Part shown: positions 41,961 to 50,308 of the stretch, one piece after another | How the letters are laid out: every line of letters begins with the position of its first letter | Position numbering within the stretch: position 1 is the first letter of the stretch | Origin: JAOAPY01 sp038237475 | Lineage (GTDB): Bacteria > Acidobacteriota > Blastocatellia > Pyrinomonadales > Pyrinomonadaceae | DNA length: 64,000 nucleotides | Direction of reading: 5' to 3' | Assembly: GCA_038237475.1 (NCBI GenBank) | Contig: JBBRYS010000007.1 | Coordinates: 186,001-250,000 of the forward strand | Program-made: the position numbers and the translations under genes | The notes under the pieces: generated by a model | The model's database searches: none | The model's input: only the letters and a program-made list of their open reading frames with translations | Told to the model about the DNA's origin: nothing

Positions 41961-42377
41961 ATGAGCAATCTTACCTTTGGCATTATCAAACCTGACGCAG
42001 TGCGCGCGCGGAACATCGGCGGCATCATTCAACGTATTACCGACAGCGGTTTCCAGATCAGAGCATTGAAACTGGTTCATTTGACTTTGAAAGAAGCAGA
42101 AGGATTTTATGCGGTACACAGCGAACGGCCCTTCTTCGGGGGCCTGACTGAATTCATGTCCAGCGGTCCTTGCGTGGTCATGGCGCTCGAAAAAGAAGGC
42201 GCAGTGAAGGCTTGGCGTGATCTGATGGGCGCCACCGATCCGGCCAAAGCCGACGAAGGCACGCTGCGAAAAGAATTCGGCGCGTCTGTCGGCGAGAACG
42301 CCACCCATGGTTCTGATTCTGATGAGAACGCAGCCATTGAGATTGCATACTTTTTCAGTCAGCTCGAACTTGTCTAA
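41961..42377 (+). CDS. ndk: Nucleoside diphosphate kinase
   Basis: It transfers the gamma-phosphate between nucleoside triphosphates and diphosphates. The protein has 138 residues, the usual size. Motifs: FGIIKPDAVRARNIGGII at the N-terminus, HSERPFFGGL, the CVVMALEKEGAVKAWR helix and ATHGSDSDENA with the phospho-acceptor His116. It ends with AIEIAYFFSQLELV. It follows sucD after 94 bases, and heads no clear operon. Confidence 0.97.
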   Translation: MSNLTFGIIKPDAVRARNIGGIIQRITDSGFQIRALKLVHLTLKEAEGFYAVHSERPFFGGLTEFMSSGPCVVMALEKEGAVKAWRDLMGATDPAKADEGTLRKEFGASVGENATHGSDSDENAAIEIAYFFSQLELV

Positions 42378-42492
42378 CGCGCGTTGTTCCGGACGGTTTG
42401 CCCTTTTTTTCTTCGTTAGAGTTTGAGAAACCTGGGCGAGAAGTTGCAGAAGCAAGCCTGGCGTAAGGACGAAGCGCAAAGCAGATTTCAAG

Positions 42493-43044
42493 ATGAAACA
42501 CTGCCCCACTTGCAGCGCTAACTTTGACGACGACGATCTGGGTTACTGCACGGATGACGGTACCCCGTTGCTGGCCGGTGCAAACCCTTTCGCCTCAGAC
42601 GCACAGGCCACCCGGATTTTCGGCGAGCCTGCTGCCACGGAAGTATTTTCTGCGCCCCGCACAACGGAATACGCCGCCGCGCCAGCACCGCAAACGCCTG
42701 AACCGTATCGCTGGGCCAACGAAACTCCCCCGGTTTGGACGCCACCGCCACCGCCTCCGCTTTATCCGCTCAAGCAGATGCAAACCACGATGGCGGTTCT
42801 GTCCCTGGTTTTCGGCTTAGCCAGTATTACTATCGGCTGGTTGTGTTTGGGATTGCCGCTCAGCATTCTGGCCATCATTTTTGGTTTTGTAGCGTTATCG
42901 CAAGTGAAACGAAATCCGACGCAGTATGGAGGCAAGCCGCTGGCTTTGGGTGGACTGGCGACCGGCGGCTTCGTGCTGCTGGTTCACTTCGCGCTGCTCG
43001 TTATTTGGGTAGTGATGTTGATTATTGGGGCCGCCTCCAACTAG
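42493..43044 (+). CDS. Zinc-ribbon membrane protein with DUF4190-like domain
   Basis: A 183-residue membrane protein. The N-terminus has a zinc-ribbon-like site (CPTCSANFDDDDLGYCTDDGTPL). A Pro-rich linker (68-92) follows, and then two hydrophobic helices with the GFVALSQVKRNP-type loop that marks DUF4190. The same N-terminal pattern opens the next gene, so the two are related by duplication of this domain. The role is unknown; such proteins often sense or assemble at the membrane. Confidence 0.8.
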   Translation: MKHCPTCSANFDDDDLGYCTDDGTPLLAGANPFASDAQATRIFGEPAATEVFSAPRTTEYAAAPAPQTPEPYRWANETPPVWTPPPPPPLYPLKQMQTTMAVLSLVFGLASITIGWLCLGLPLSILAIIFGFVALSQVKRNPTQYGGKPLALGGLATGGFVLLVHFALLVIWVVMLIIGAASN

Positions 43045-43152
43045 CAGAATGCTAACTCCGGGGCCCGGCATCAGTGAACTTGAACGCCTAAGCAAGCTGC
43101 GCTGGCTTTCCATTGGGCACCGGGCGAAACCTGCGATACATTGATTAGTATT

Positions 43153-44031
43153 ATGAAGCGCTGTCCAACTTGTAATCGCACCTTTACAGATCCCAATCTG
43201 AGCTTCTGTATCGAAGACGGAACGCCACTCATCGTCGAAGCGGTGTCCGGTCCTGATCCTGAAGCTACCATGGTCTCACCAGCCGGTCGTGAACAAACGG
43301 CTGCTGCCGGCGAGTTGAAAGCGCCTGAGTATCAACCACCGCCAAACTTTCCCCCGCCTCCGGCGGCAGTGCCGCGAAGGAAATTGTGGCCCTGGGTGAT
43401 AGGCTTTCTGGCGTTGTTACTACTGGTTCTGGTTGGCCTGGGTATTGCCGCTGCTATCATCGTCCCGAGCATGATGAAGGAAGCGCAAAATCGTAATGTG
43501 AATCGTTCGAGCTCTCCTGCGAACATAAATACTAATTCCAACGCGAACGCCAATGCGAACACCGGTGCCAACACCAATTCTTTTCCAGCGAACGAAAACA
43601 CAAATACAAACACCAACGACAACGACAATACGAGCGGCAACTCGGCGCCACCAACAGATCGAGAGGTAGTCTTGAACGACCTGAAGAACATTGAGGACGA
43701 GTGGACGGTTGCGAATCTCAACGCCGATAAGAAGAAGTTGGAAAAAATTCTGGCTGATGATTATGTTGGGACCCAGTCGGATCGTTCCATGCAGGGCAAA
43801 GCTCAGTACTTGAGAGATATTAAACCCGACAAGTCGGTGCAGCACTGGGAATTTCAGAACCTAAAGCTGGAACTAGTGGGCAGTCGCGCCACGTTAACCG
43901 GGTTGGTGAGTCTGGAAAGGAAGGGAGAGGACGCGCTCGTGCTGAATTTCACGGACAAGTTTGTCTGGCGCGACGGGCGTTGGCAGGCGGTTTCATCTGA
44001 AGTGTCGCCGGTGAAGGAATCGAAGAACTAG
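43153..44031 (+). CDS. Zinc-ribbon, single-pass protein with DUF4440-like domain
   Basis: A 292-residue protein from ATG 43153 (MKRCPTC); a TTG upstream is unlikely. It has a zinc-ribbon start (CPTCNRTFTDPNLSFCIEDGTPL), a Pro-rich linker, one membrane helix (about 80-105), an Asn/Thr-rich low-complexity linker (NTNSNANANANTGANTN) and a C-terminal NTF2/SnoaL-like DUF4440 domain (VVLNDLKNIEDEWTVANLN to FTDKFVWRDGRWQAV). The DUF4440 domain would lie outside the cytoplasm. Function unknown. A copy of the N-terminal domain is in the gene before. Confidence 0.82.
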   Translation: MKRCPTCNRTFTDPNLSFCIEDGTPLIVEAVSGPDPEATMVSPAGREQTAAAGELKAPEYQPPPNFPPPPAAVPRRKLWPWVIGFLALLLLVLVGLGIAAAIIVPSMMKEAQNRNVNRSSSPANINTNSNANANANTGANTNSFPANENTNTNTNDNDNTSGNSAPPTDREVVLNDLKNIEDEWTVANLNADKKKLEKILADDYVGTQSDRSMQGKAQYLRDIKPDKSVQHWEFQNLKLELVGSRATLTGLVSLERKGEDALVLNFTDKFVWRDGRWQAVSSEVSPVKESKN

Positions 44032-44035
44032 GCGG

Positions 44036-44085
44036 CGAAGGGCAAAGAGGTAAGAGGTAAGGGCGAAGAGATAAAGGTAAGGGGG
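44036..44085. repeat. Purine-rich heptad array
   Basis: AGAGGTA, AGAGGTA, AGGGCGA, AGAGATA, AAGGTAA read with a period of 7. It begins 5 bases after the stop codon of the DUF4440 gene. Less regular than the other arrays. Confidence 0.45.
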
Positions 44086-44153
44086 CAAGCGGCGAATTGG
44101 AATCTCAGGCGCCAAAGTCCTGGGAATTCAATGCAAAAATTGCGATTCAAATC

Positions 44154-44675
44154 ATGTCAATAATCACAGAAGTAATTCAAACGACCAAGGCCATCATTCA
44201 GGGGATGGGTGTGACCTTGTCATACATTCCCAAACAGAAGTGGACAGTGCAATACCCGGAGGAGCCGGTCACGGTGCAACCGCGCTATCGCGGCCAACAC
44301 CTGCTGCATGTCGATGAGAACGGCAAGGAAAAGTGCGTCGCCTGTTTTCTCTGTGCAGCCGCCTGTCCCTCAGAATGTATTTACATCATCGCCAAAGATG
44401 ATCCACGTTCACCGGCGGACCGCACGGGCGTCGATGAGCGCTTTGCCGAGGTCTACAACATCGACTATGGCCGCTGCATCTTCTGCGGCTACTGCGTCGA
44501 AGCGTGTCCCAAGGACGCGATCACGCATGGCTACAATTTCGAGCTGTCGGTTTATAACCGCGCGGACCTCCTCAAGACCAAGAGCGACCTCTTAATAACG
44601 ACACAGCTGCAATCGAAGAACTACCGCGTCGCTTTTTCCGATGAAGATGTCGATTCGGAATACAAGGAAGTCTAG
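44154..44675 (+). CDS. nuoI: NADH-quinone oxidoreductase subunit I
   Basis: An electron-transfer subunit of complex I with two [4Fe-4S] clusters. The start is put at ATG 44154, giving 173 residues; an in-frame TTG upstream has no ribosome binding site. Clusters are bound by CVACFLCAAACP and CIFCGYCVEACP. The N-terminal stretch TKAIIQGMGVTLSYIPKQKWTVQYPEE fits NuoI. No other nuo gene lies in the window, although nuoI normally sits inside a nuo operon. It may be an orphan or the nuo genes may be dispersed. Confidence 0.93.
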   Translation: MSIITEVIQTTKAIIQGMGVTLSYIPKQKWTVQYPEEPVTVQPRYRGQHLLHVDENGKEKCVACFLCAAACPSECIYIIAKDDPRSPADRTGVDERFAEVYNIDYGRCIFCGYCVEACPKDAITHGYNFELSVYNRADLLKTKSDLLITTQLQSKNYRVAFSDEDVDSEYKEV

Positions 44676-44720
44676 ATCAGCGCGGACTCCCAATCTGCTC
44701 CTGATGACAAAGACCCGGCG

Positions 44721-44790
44721 GACGGCTGGTAACCCTGGACAGGATTTGGCGGTGGGGCTTTTCTGAGGAACCCAGCCGTCAATTTTTATT
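44721..44790 (+). terminator. Probable nuoI terminator
   Basis: GACGGCTGG (44721-44729) pairs with CCAGCCGTC (44772-44780), followed by AATTTTTATTT. The 42-base loop is large. It could equally be a conditional structure in the leader of the cyclase gene. Confidence 0.55.
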
Positions 44791-44836
44791 TGCTCAGCGT
44801 TTGATCGAGAACCATAGCCTAAGACCTGCGCTGCCT

Positions 44837-46684
44837 ATGTTCCGCGAACTACACTACAGTTGGGAATACAATCTAAAGGCCAGCCCGGAAAAGCTCTGGC
44901 CTTTTGTCGCGGATACGAACCGCTTCAATCGCGATACCGGTGTGCCGGCGATTGATTCGCAGACCGGTACGCCCCAACGCCTGCAGAATGCGCGCCGGCG
45001 TTTGCGGCTTTCGTTTTACGGCATGGGTATGGAGTGGGAGGAGCAGCCCTTTGAATGGGTAAAACCGGTGCGCTTTGGAGTCGTGCGCACTTACAGCAGG
45101 GGACCGATGGCCCAATTGCGCGCCCTCGCAGAGCTGACGCCGTTGCCGGAGACTGGTACCAGCTTGCGCTACAGCGTCTGGGTTCGTCCGAAATCGCTGC
45201 TTGGGTCGATTATTATTCCGCTGCAACTCAAGCTGCTTAGCCCGCGTCATTTTGCGAAAGCCTTTCACAGGTACGACGAACTCGCTTCCGTTGAGAATGT
45301 CATTCCCAACACCAGTGCCGTCCCCGAGGTCTCGTCCGCAGCGCTCGCGCGTGCCCAGGTGGCGCGAGAAAAACTGCTGAGTGACGGGGCCGTTGAGAGT
45401 ATTGTCGACCGCCTGATTGAGTTCACGCTGCGCGGTGACGAACTGGCCGTGGCTCACCTGCGGCCGTATGAACTCGCGGATGAGTGGAAAGTCTCGCGCC
45501 GCGCCGTGCTTGAAACCTGCCTGCGGGCTACGCGAGCAGGTTTGCTTGATCTGCAATGGGATCTGCTCTGTCCTCTTTGTCGCGGCGTGAAAGAGACAGG
45601 TAATTCTCTGCGAGATATCAGTTCGGAGATTCACTGTGATGTCTGCCGCATTGACTCTACAGTTAATTTTGATCGATTTGTCGAAGTAACGTTTCGCCCC
45701 AACCCCTTGTTGCGTCGCATTGAAATCCAGGAATTTTGCATGGGCAGTCCACAGCGAACGCCTCATGTCGTAGCGCAGCAATTGTTGCCGGCCCGTGAGT
45801 CTCGCCTGCTACGCATGCCGCTCGAGCCTGGTCGATATCGTTTGCGAACTTTGGAGTTAGCAGGTGGTCAGGATGTTTTAGTGAGCGTCGCGGCGCCCAG
45901 CCTCGCCACTCTGAGCGTGACAGCCTTAGGTTGGCCGGCTGAAGCATTGCGGCTTGGCACCGATGCCTCCCTGCAAATTGAAAACGCTACCGAGAGCGAG
46001 CAGCTTTTCATTTTGGAGCGGCAGTCCTGGAGTGATCAGGCGGCCACTGCCGCAGAAGTCACGGCCCTTCAGGTCTTTCGCGATCTCTTCTCCAGCGAAG
46101 CTTTGCGTTCAGGCCAGCAAATTTCTGTCGGCACTCTGACTGTCCTGTTTACTGATCTCCGTAATTCAACGCGCATGTATCGGGACATCGGCGATGCCAC
46201 CGCCTTTGGTAGGGTGATGGACCATTTCGACGTTTTAAAGGAAGTGATTGCCGCGGAAGATGGAGCCATAGTCAAAACAATTGGTGACGCAGTGATGGCG
46301 GTTTTTCGAGAGCCGGAAAATGCTTTGCGCGCCATGCTCAGCGCGCAGCAAATTCTGGCCAGCCCGCCCGATGGCTCCCCTGGCTTGGCGCTGAAAGCCG
46401 GTCTGCATACAGGCCCGTGTATCGCCGTCACCTTGAATGAGCGGCTCGACTATTTCGGTTCGACAGTGAACATGGCGGCGCGTCTGGAAGGGCTTTCCAC
46501 TGGAAACGATGTGATAATCTCGCGTGCCGTTTACGAGGATCCGGAAGTGCGCGCACTGCTCGAGCATCCCGGTGGCAAACTGAGCGCGGATCGTTTTGAT
46601 GTCCCATTAAAAGGATTCGACACAGAACAGTTCGCACTCTGGCGCGTAGCGCCTAAGGAAAGATTCGCTGACACAAGCGCATAG
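44837..46684 (+). CDS. Class III nucleotidyl cyclase with SRPBCC-like N-terminus
   Basis: It makes cyclic AMP or GMP. From ATG 44837 (MFRELHYSW) it has 615 residues. No ribosome binding site decides between this and TTG 44801. The N-terminal 140 residues look like an SRPBCC/START fold (YNLKASPEKLWPFVADTNRFN). A middle region (about 150-420, two CxxC pairs, LCPLCRG and CDVCR) fits DUF5939. The cyclase domain has D440 (VLFTDLRNST), D484 (KTIGDAVMAVF), N545 and R549 (VNMAARLE), so it is complete. The base specificity cannot be told. A cyclic-nucleotide-binding gene lies 0.9 kb downstream. Confidence 0.88.
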   Translation: MFRELHYSWEYNLKASPEKLWPFVADTNRFNRDTGVPAIDSQTGTPQRLQNARRRLRLSFYGMGMEWEEQPFEWVKPVRFGVVRTYSRGPMAQLRALAELTPLPETGTSLRYSVWVRPKSLLGSIIIPLQLKLLSPRHFAKAFHRYDELASVENVIPNTSAVPEVSSAALARAQVAREKLLSDGAVESIVDRLIEFTLRGDELAVAHLRPYELADEWKVSRRAVLETCLRATRAGLLDLQWDLLCPLCRGVKETGNSLRDISSEIHCDVCRIDSTVNFDRFVEVTFRPNPLLRRIEIQEFCMGSPQRTPHVVAQQLLPARESRLLRMPLEPGRYRLRTLELAGGQDVLVSVAAPSLATLSVTALGWPAEALRLGTDASLQIENATESEQLFILERQSWSDQAATAAEVTALQVFRDLFSSEALRSGQQISVGTLTVLFTDLRNSTRMYRDIGDATAFGRVMDHFDVLKEVIAAEDGAIVKTIGDAVMAVFREPENALRAMLSAQQILASPPDGSPGLALKAGLHTGPCIAVTLNERLDYFGSTVNMAARLEGLSTGNDVIISRAVYEDPEVRALLEHPGGKLSADRFDVPLKGFDTEQFALWRVAPKERFADTSA

Positions 46685-46756
46685 GAGTGCCGCCTTCAGG
46701 CGGGATTTTATGCTCGAACAGCCCGCCTAAAGGCGGTACTCTGAACGCCTGTTAAC
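46685..46756. repeat. 72-bp hairpin repeat, copy 2
   Basis: Same length and ends as the copy at 2905-2976. Here both arms are intact: CCGCCTTCAGGCGGG on the left and CCCGCCTAAAGGCGG on the right, so the whole element forms one long hairpin. It lies between the cyclase and the ABC ATPase gene, and begins with the base right after the cyclase stop. Confidence 0.75.
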
Positions 46757-46763
46757 AAACAAA

Positions 46764-47444
46764 ATGCCGGCAATTTTAGAAGCTCGCGAAGTTTCAAAGG
46801 TCTATCAGATGGGGAGCAACACGGTCGCTGCCCTGGACAAGGTGTCGGTAGCTATTAACGACGGAGAGTTTGCCGCCATCCAGGGAACTTCGGGATCTGG
46901 TAAATCGACCCTCTTGAACGTGCTTGGCGGCCTCGATCATCCGACTGGCGGCGAAATCTTTTTTGATTCACAGCCGCTGGCGCCTTTGAGCAAGAAAGCA
47001 ATGGCGCGTTACCGCCGCAATTCAGTCGGCATGATCTTCCAGGGCTTTAATCTGATTCCGACTATGAGCGCAGAAGAAAACGTGGGTCTCGCGCTCGCCT
47101 TTGCGGGTGTTCGCGGCGCCCAACGCAGGCAGCGGGCCCGCGAGTTGCTTGAACGTGTGGGTCTGACGGAGCGCAGCACACACCGGCCGGCGGAGCTCTC
47201 CGGAGGCGAGCAGCAGCGAGTCGCGATTGCGCGCGCGCTGGCGAATCGGCCGCGTGTGCTGCTGGCCGATGAACCGACAGGGAATCTCGACTCGACGCGC
47301 GCCCACGAACTGCTGACACTCCTGCGTGCGATGATCGGCACTGACGAACTGACCATCATCATGGTGACTCATGATCACGAACTGGCGCGCAACTTCGCCG
47401 ATCGGATTATTTTCATGAAAGACGGCCGCGTGGTGGAGGGCTGA
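46764..47444 (+). CDS. ABC transporter ATPase, MacB/LolD type
   Basis: A 226-residue nucleotide-binding subunit. Walker A is GTSGSGKST, Q-loop FQGFNLIP, signature LSGGEQQR, Walker B VLLADEPT and the H-loop VTHD. Length and sequence fit the LolD/MacB/FtsE group of ATPases for export or membrane-protein extraction. The permease of the same kind lies at 50309-51784, three genes further on. They may form a functional pair, though they are not adjacent. Confidence 0.93.
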   Translation: MPAILEAREVSKVYQMGSNTVAALDKVSVAINDGEFAAIQGTSGSGKSTLLNVLGGLDHPTGGEIFFDSQPLAPLSKKAMARYRRNSVGMIFQGFNLIPTMSAEENVGLALAFAGVRGAQRRQRARELLERVGLTERSTHRPAELSGGEQQRVAIARALANRPRVLLADEPTGNLDSTRAHELLTLLRAMIGTDELTIIMVTHDHELARNFADRIIFMKDGRVVEG

Positions 47445-47553
47445 CGCGCAGACTGAGTGATCGAACGACGGGATCCAATCCGTTAATTCATCCCTCCACA
47501 TCTCCCTGTTCTTCTTCTGTCTTCATTCCGCATCCTGTTAGAGAGGTGACCTA

Positions 47554-48417
47554 ATGACCGATAACTCTGCTGCCCAGATGACCCTGGAAGCGATTCGCTC
47601 AGTGCCCCTTTTCGCTTCGCTTGACGATGAAGCCGCCATACGGCTGCGTAGTCTGTTGAGGGTGCTCGAAATCACTTCGGGAACTGAATTGTTTCGCAGC
47701 GGCGACCAGGGCGATGCCATGTACCTGATCGAGCGCGGCCGCGTGCGCATCAGTGTCAAAGACAAAGACCAACAGGAAATCACGCTCGCGGAACTGGCAC
47801 GGGGCGACTTCTTTGGCGAGATGTCCATTATCGACGGCAAGACTCGGTCTGCCGATGCCACCGTTGTCGAGGACGCTCGCTTTGCTGTTCTGTCCCGCGA
47901 CAACTTCATGGCCTTTATTGAAGGCAATCCCATCGTCACTTTGGAGATGCTCAGCGCTGCTTTCGCCCGCTTGCGACGCACTGACGAGTTGCTGCAGCGA
48001 CGGGTGTCGCGCAATGCGAATGAAGAAGAGAAAAAGCGTATGACGCTTTCGGACCGGATGGCGGATCTGCTGGCAGAGTTTGGGGGCAGTTGGAAGTTTA
48101 TTGGAGTATCGCTGGCGCTTATCCTTGCCTGGATAGTCCTGAACTCATGGATCCTGGTGCGTGGATTCGACCCCTCGCCCTACCAGATGCTGAATCTGAC
48201 GCTCGCGGTCGTGGCCGGTTTGCAGGCGCCCATCATCATGATGTCGCAAAACAGGCAGTCGGAAAAAGACAGGCTGCGCGCGGATCTCGATTACCAGGTG
48301 AACCTGAAGAACGAGCTTTCGTTGACCGAAGTTTTGCGGCGTCTGGACGTGATTGAGAGCGAGCGTCTGCCGAAACTGTTTGACGAGCAGAATAAGAGGT
48401 TAAGAAGTAGTCAGTAG
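47554..48417 (+). CDS. Cyclic-nucleotide-binding domain fused to DUF1003 membrane domain
   Basis: A 287-residue protein. Residues 15-135 form a CRP-like cyclic-nucleotide-binding domain (GDQGDAMYLIERGRVRI, FFGEMSIIDGKTRSA with the phosphate cassette). Then comes DUF1003 with two membrane helices (about 180-235, VSLALILAWIVLNSWILVR, PIIMMSQNRQSEKDRLRADLDYQVN). The combination suggests a membrane protein whose activity depends on cyclic nucleotide. A nucleotidyl cyclase is encoded 0.9 kb upstream. GAGAGGTG lies before the ATG. The last codons overlap the heptad array that follows. Confidence 0.88.
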   Translation: MTDNSAAQMTLEAIRSVPLFASLDDEAAIRLRSLLRVLEITSGTELFRSGDQGDAMYLIERGRVRISVKDKDQQEITLAELARGDFFGEMSIIDGKTRSADATVVEDARFAVLSRDNFMAFIEGNPIVTLEMLSAAFARLRRTDELLQRRVSRNANEEEKKRMTLSDRMADLLAEFGGSWKFIGVSLALILAWIVLNSWILVRGFDPSPYQMLNLTLAVVAGLQAPIIMMSQNRQSEKDRLRADLDYQVNLKNELSLTEVLRRLDVIESERLPKLFDEQNKRLRSSQ

Positions 48418-48690
48418 TCAGTTGTTAGTAGTTAGTTGTCAGTGGCTAGTTGTTACTCCGTGAAACGGAGGACAGATAGCCCACCGATTCATCGGTGGGA
48501 TACCGTACGCGGTTGGAATGAAGTCCGCGCAGCGGACGACTGAAAGGGGTGTCATTTATTTTTCTACCTGATCCAGTCGCCGTTTCAGGGACTACAAACA
48601 TCGGAGCTTCCGATCCCCAGCGATAAATCGCTGGGCTATTGACAGTCGTCCGCTACGCGGACTAACTACTGACCACTGACAACTGACCAA
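48412..48690. repeat. Mosaic repeat: hairpin cluster flanked by inverted heptad arrays
   Basis: The left flank (48412-48454) reads AGTCAGT, TGTTAGT, AGTTAGT, TGTCAGT with a period of 7. The right flank (48663-48690) reads ACTGACC, ACTGACA, ACTGACC, the opposite strand of the same unit. Between them are perfect hairpins at 48456-48470, 48480-48499, 48533-48547, 48600-48614, 48616-48635 and 48648-48662. The left array supplies the stop codon of the DUF1003 gene. No coding frame is inside. Confidence 0.75.
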
Positions 48691-48691
48691 C

Positions 48692-49384
48692 ATGATTCAA
48701 GCACTGTTTTTCGATTTCAATGGCGTCGTCATTAATGATGAACCGCTGCAGCTCAAGGCCTATCAGGAAGTCCTGGCGGGGCAGAGGATTGAGCTCACTG
48801 AGGAACAGTACTACGCAGCGATGGGAATGGATGACCGCGCTTTTCTGAACGCCGCTTTTGCACGCAGCGAGCAGGAGTTAACCGACGCCAACAGGCGCCA
48901 GTTGATAGATCAAAAGTCAGAGATTCACCGGCGCCTGATCCTCGATGAACTACCCTTATTTCCTGGTGTCGTTACGTTTCTGAAAGCGGCCGTGCGTCGC
49001 AATCCTCTCGCGCTGGTGAGCATGGCGCGCCGGCTTGAAATTGATTATGTGCTGGAACGGGCGCGCTTGTCCGCACTCTTCTCCGTCATCATCAGCGCCG
49101 AACAAGTAACAAACTGTAAGCCTGATCCCGAATGTTATGAGCTTGCGCTCGCACAGCTCAACGCCAGGCGAACTGCAGAACGCCGGCTGCCCTTGTTACC
49201 GGGCGAATGCCTCGTGATTGAAGATGCAGCGCAGGGAATTGCTGCCGGACGAGCTGCCGGCATGCGCACGCTGGGTATTACCAATTCCGTGGCAGAGCCG
49301 GTCTTGCGTGCTGCGGGCGCGGAAGTAGTGACACGCAGTTTGGCGGACCTGAGTGTCGCCGCGGTCGAGCTGCTCTGGAAATGA
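48692..49384 (+). CDS. HAD family hydrolase, beta-phosphoglucomutase-like, DFNG variant
   Basis: A 230-residue phosphatase-type protein. Motif I is FFDFNGVV: the nucleophile D8 is present but the second Asp, the usual acid/base, is N10. Motif II is VSMARRLE, motif III TNCKPDPECYELAL with the Lys, and motif IV LVIEDAAQGIAAGRAAGM. The cap domain (about 15-90) is helical as in beta-phosphoglucomutases. The Asn may change or weaken catalysis. The neighbours do not show a substrate. Confidence 0.88.
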   Translation: MIQALFFDFNGVVINDEPLQLKAYQEVLAGQRIELTEEQYYAAMGMDDRAFLNAAFARSEQELTDANRRQLIDQKSEIHRRLILDELPLFPGVVTFLKAAVRRNPLALVSMARRLEIDYVLERARLSALFSVIISAEQVTNCKPDPECYELALAQLNARRTAERRLPLLPGECLVIEDAAQGIAAGRAAGMRTLGITNSVAEPVLRAAGAEVVTRSLADLSVAAVELLWK

Positions 49385-49414
49385 GGGCTAAGAAAAGCTA
49401 ACGACCTGAATCCT

Positions 49415-50260
49415 ATGACCCCGGAATCAAAACTTCGTGCAGCAGCAGCCCGCTCGCGCTTCGCTGCGTCGGCCGGCCAAAGGGGAGAGCTGGATCTGGC
49501 GCAGGCAGCATTGCTCATTGCGGCGGAAGACGATCATGTCGACGTCTCCCACTACCTGGCGGTAATCGACCAACTGGGTCGAGATGCCGCCGCCCTGGTG
49601 GCCGCAAATCCCGGCGCCGGCATCGAGGTCTTCAACGATTTCTTATTTCAGCAAAATGGTTTTCACGGCAATCAAACCCGGTACTACGATCCGCATAACA
49701 GTCATCTGCACAAGGTACTCGATGATCGAATCGGGATTCCGATCACGCTCGCGATTGTTTACCTGGAGGTCGGCCGGCGCGCCGGACTGGAAACAGAAGG
49801 CGTAGGTATGCCGGGACACTTTATTGTGCGCGTACGTGAGGCCGGAGCTCTGGAAGCGCTCCTCGTCGATCCGTTTGACGCGCGGGTCATCGATCGAACC
49901 GATTGCCAGGCTCGCCTGGACGAACTCTTTGCCGGCAGCGTTGCGCTCAATGATGAGCATTTGCGAGGCTCGAATTCACGTGAAATACTGGCGCGCCTGC
50001 TCACAAATCTGAAAGCGATTTACACCCGCGCCCGGATGTATCGTCAGGCTTTATCGGCCGTGGAACGCATCCTCCTTTTAAGACCGCAGGATGCAGCAGA
50101 GCAACGAGACCGCGGGGCGTTGCTGGCCCAACTCGATCGACTTCCGGAAGCGATCTGGTCCACCCAGCTTTATTTGCAACTCTACCCGCGTGCCAACGAC
50201 GCCGATGAGGTAAAGGAACAGTTGTATGTCATGCAACGCCAACTGGCGGCAATGAACTAG
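49415..50260 (+). CDS. SirB1-type transglutaminase-like protein with TPR region
   Basis: A 281-residue soluble protein. The N-terminal part fits the SirB1/transglutaminase-like core 2 family: FNDFLFQQNGFHGNQTRYYDPHNSHLHKVLDDRIGIPITLAIVYLEVGRR is present in these pieces, then GVGMPGHFIVRV and LLVDPFDA. The C-terminal 80 residues carry TPR-like helices (NLKAIYTRARMYRQALSAVERILLLRP). Biochemical role unknown. It starts 30 bases after the HAD gene and ends 48 bases before the ABC permease gene. Confidence 0.85.
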   Translation: MTPESKLRAAAARSRFAASAGQRGELDLAQAALLIAAEDDHVDVSHYLAVIDQLGRDAAALVAANPGAGIEVFNDFLFQQNGFHGNQTRYYDPHNSHLHKVLDDRIGIPITLAIVYLEVGRRAGLETEGVGMPGHFIVRVREAGALEALLVDPFDARVIDRTDCQARLDELFAGSVALNDEHLRGSNSREILARLLTNLKAIYTRARMYRQALSAVERILLLRPQDAAEQRDRGALLAQLDRLPEAIWSTQLYLQLYPRANDADEVKEQLYVMQRQLAAMN

Positions 50261-50308
50261 CCGGCAGCTTTGCGCCGGTATACAGGACAGAAACAAAGAC
50301 CAATCGCG

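Noticed and set aside
44873..45781. Minus-strand open frame of 302 codons antisense to the cyclase
   Set aside because: It has no motif and lies wholly within the cyclase coding region, which has clear motifs on the other strand.
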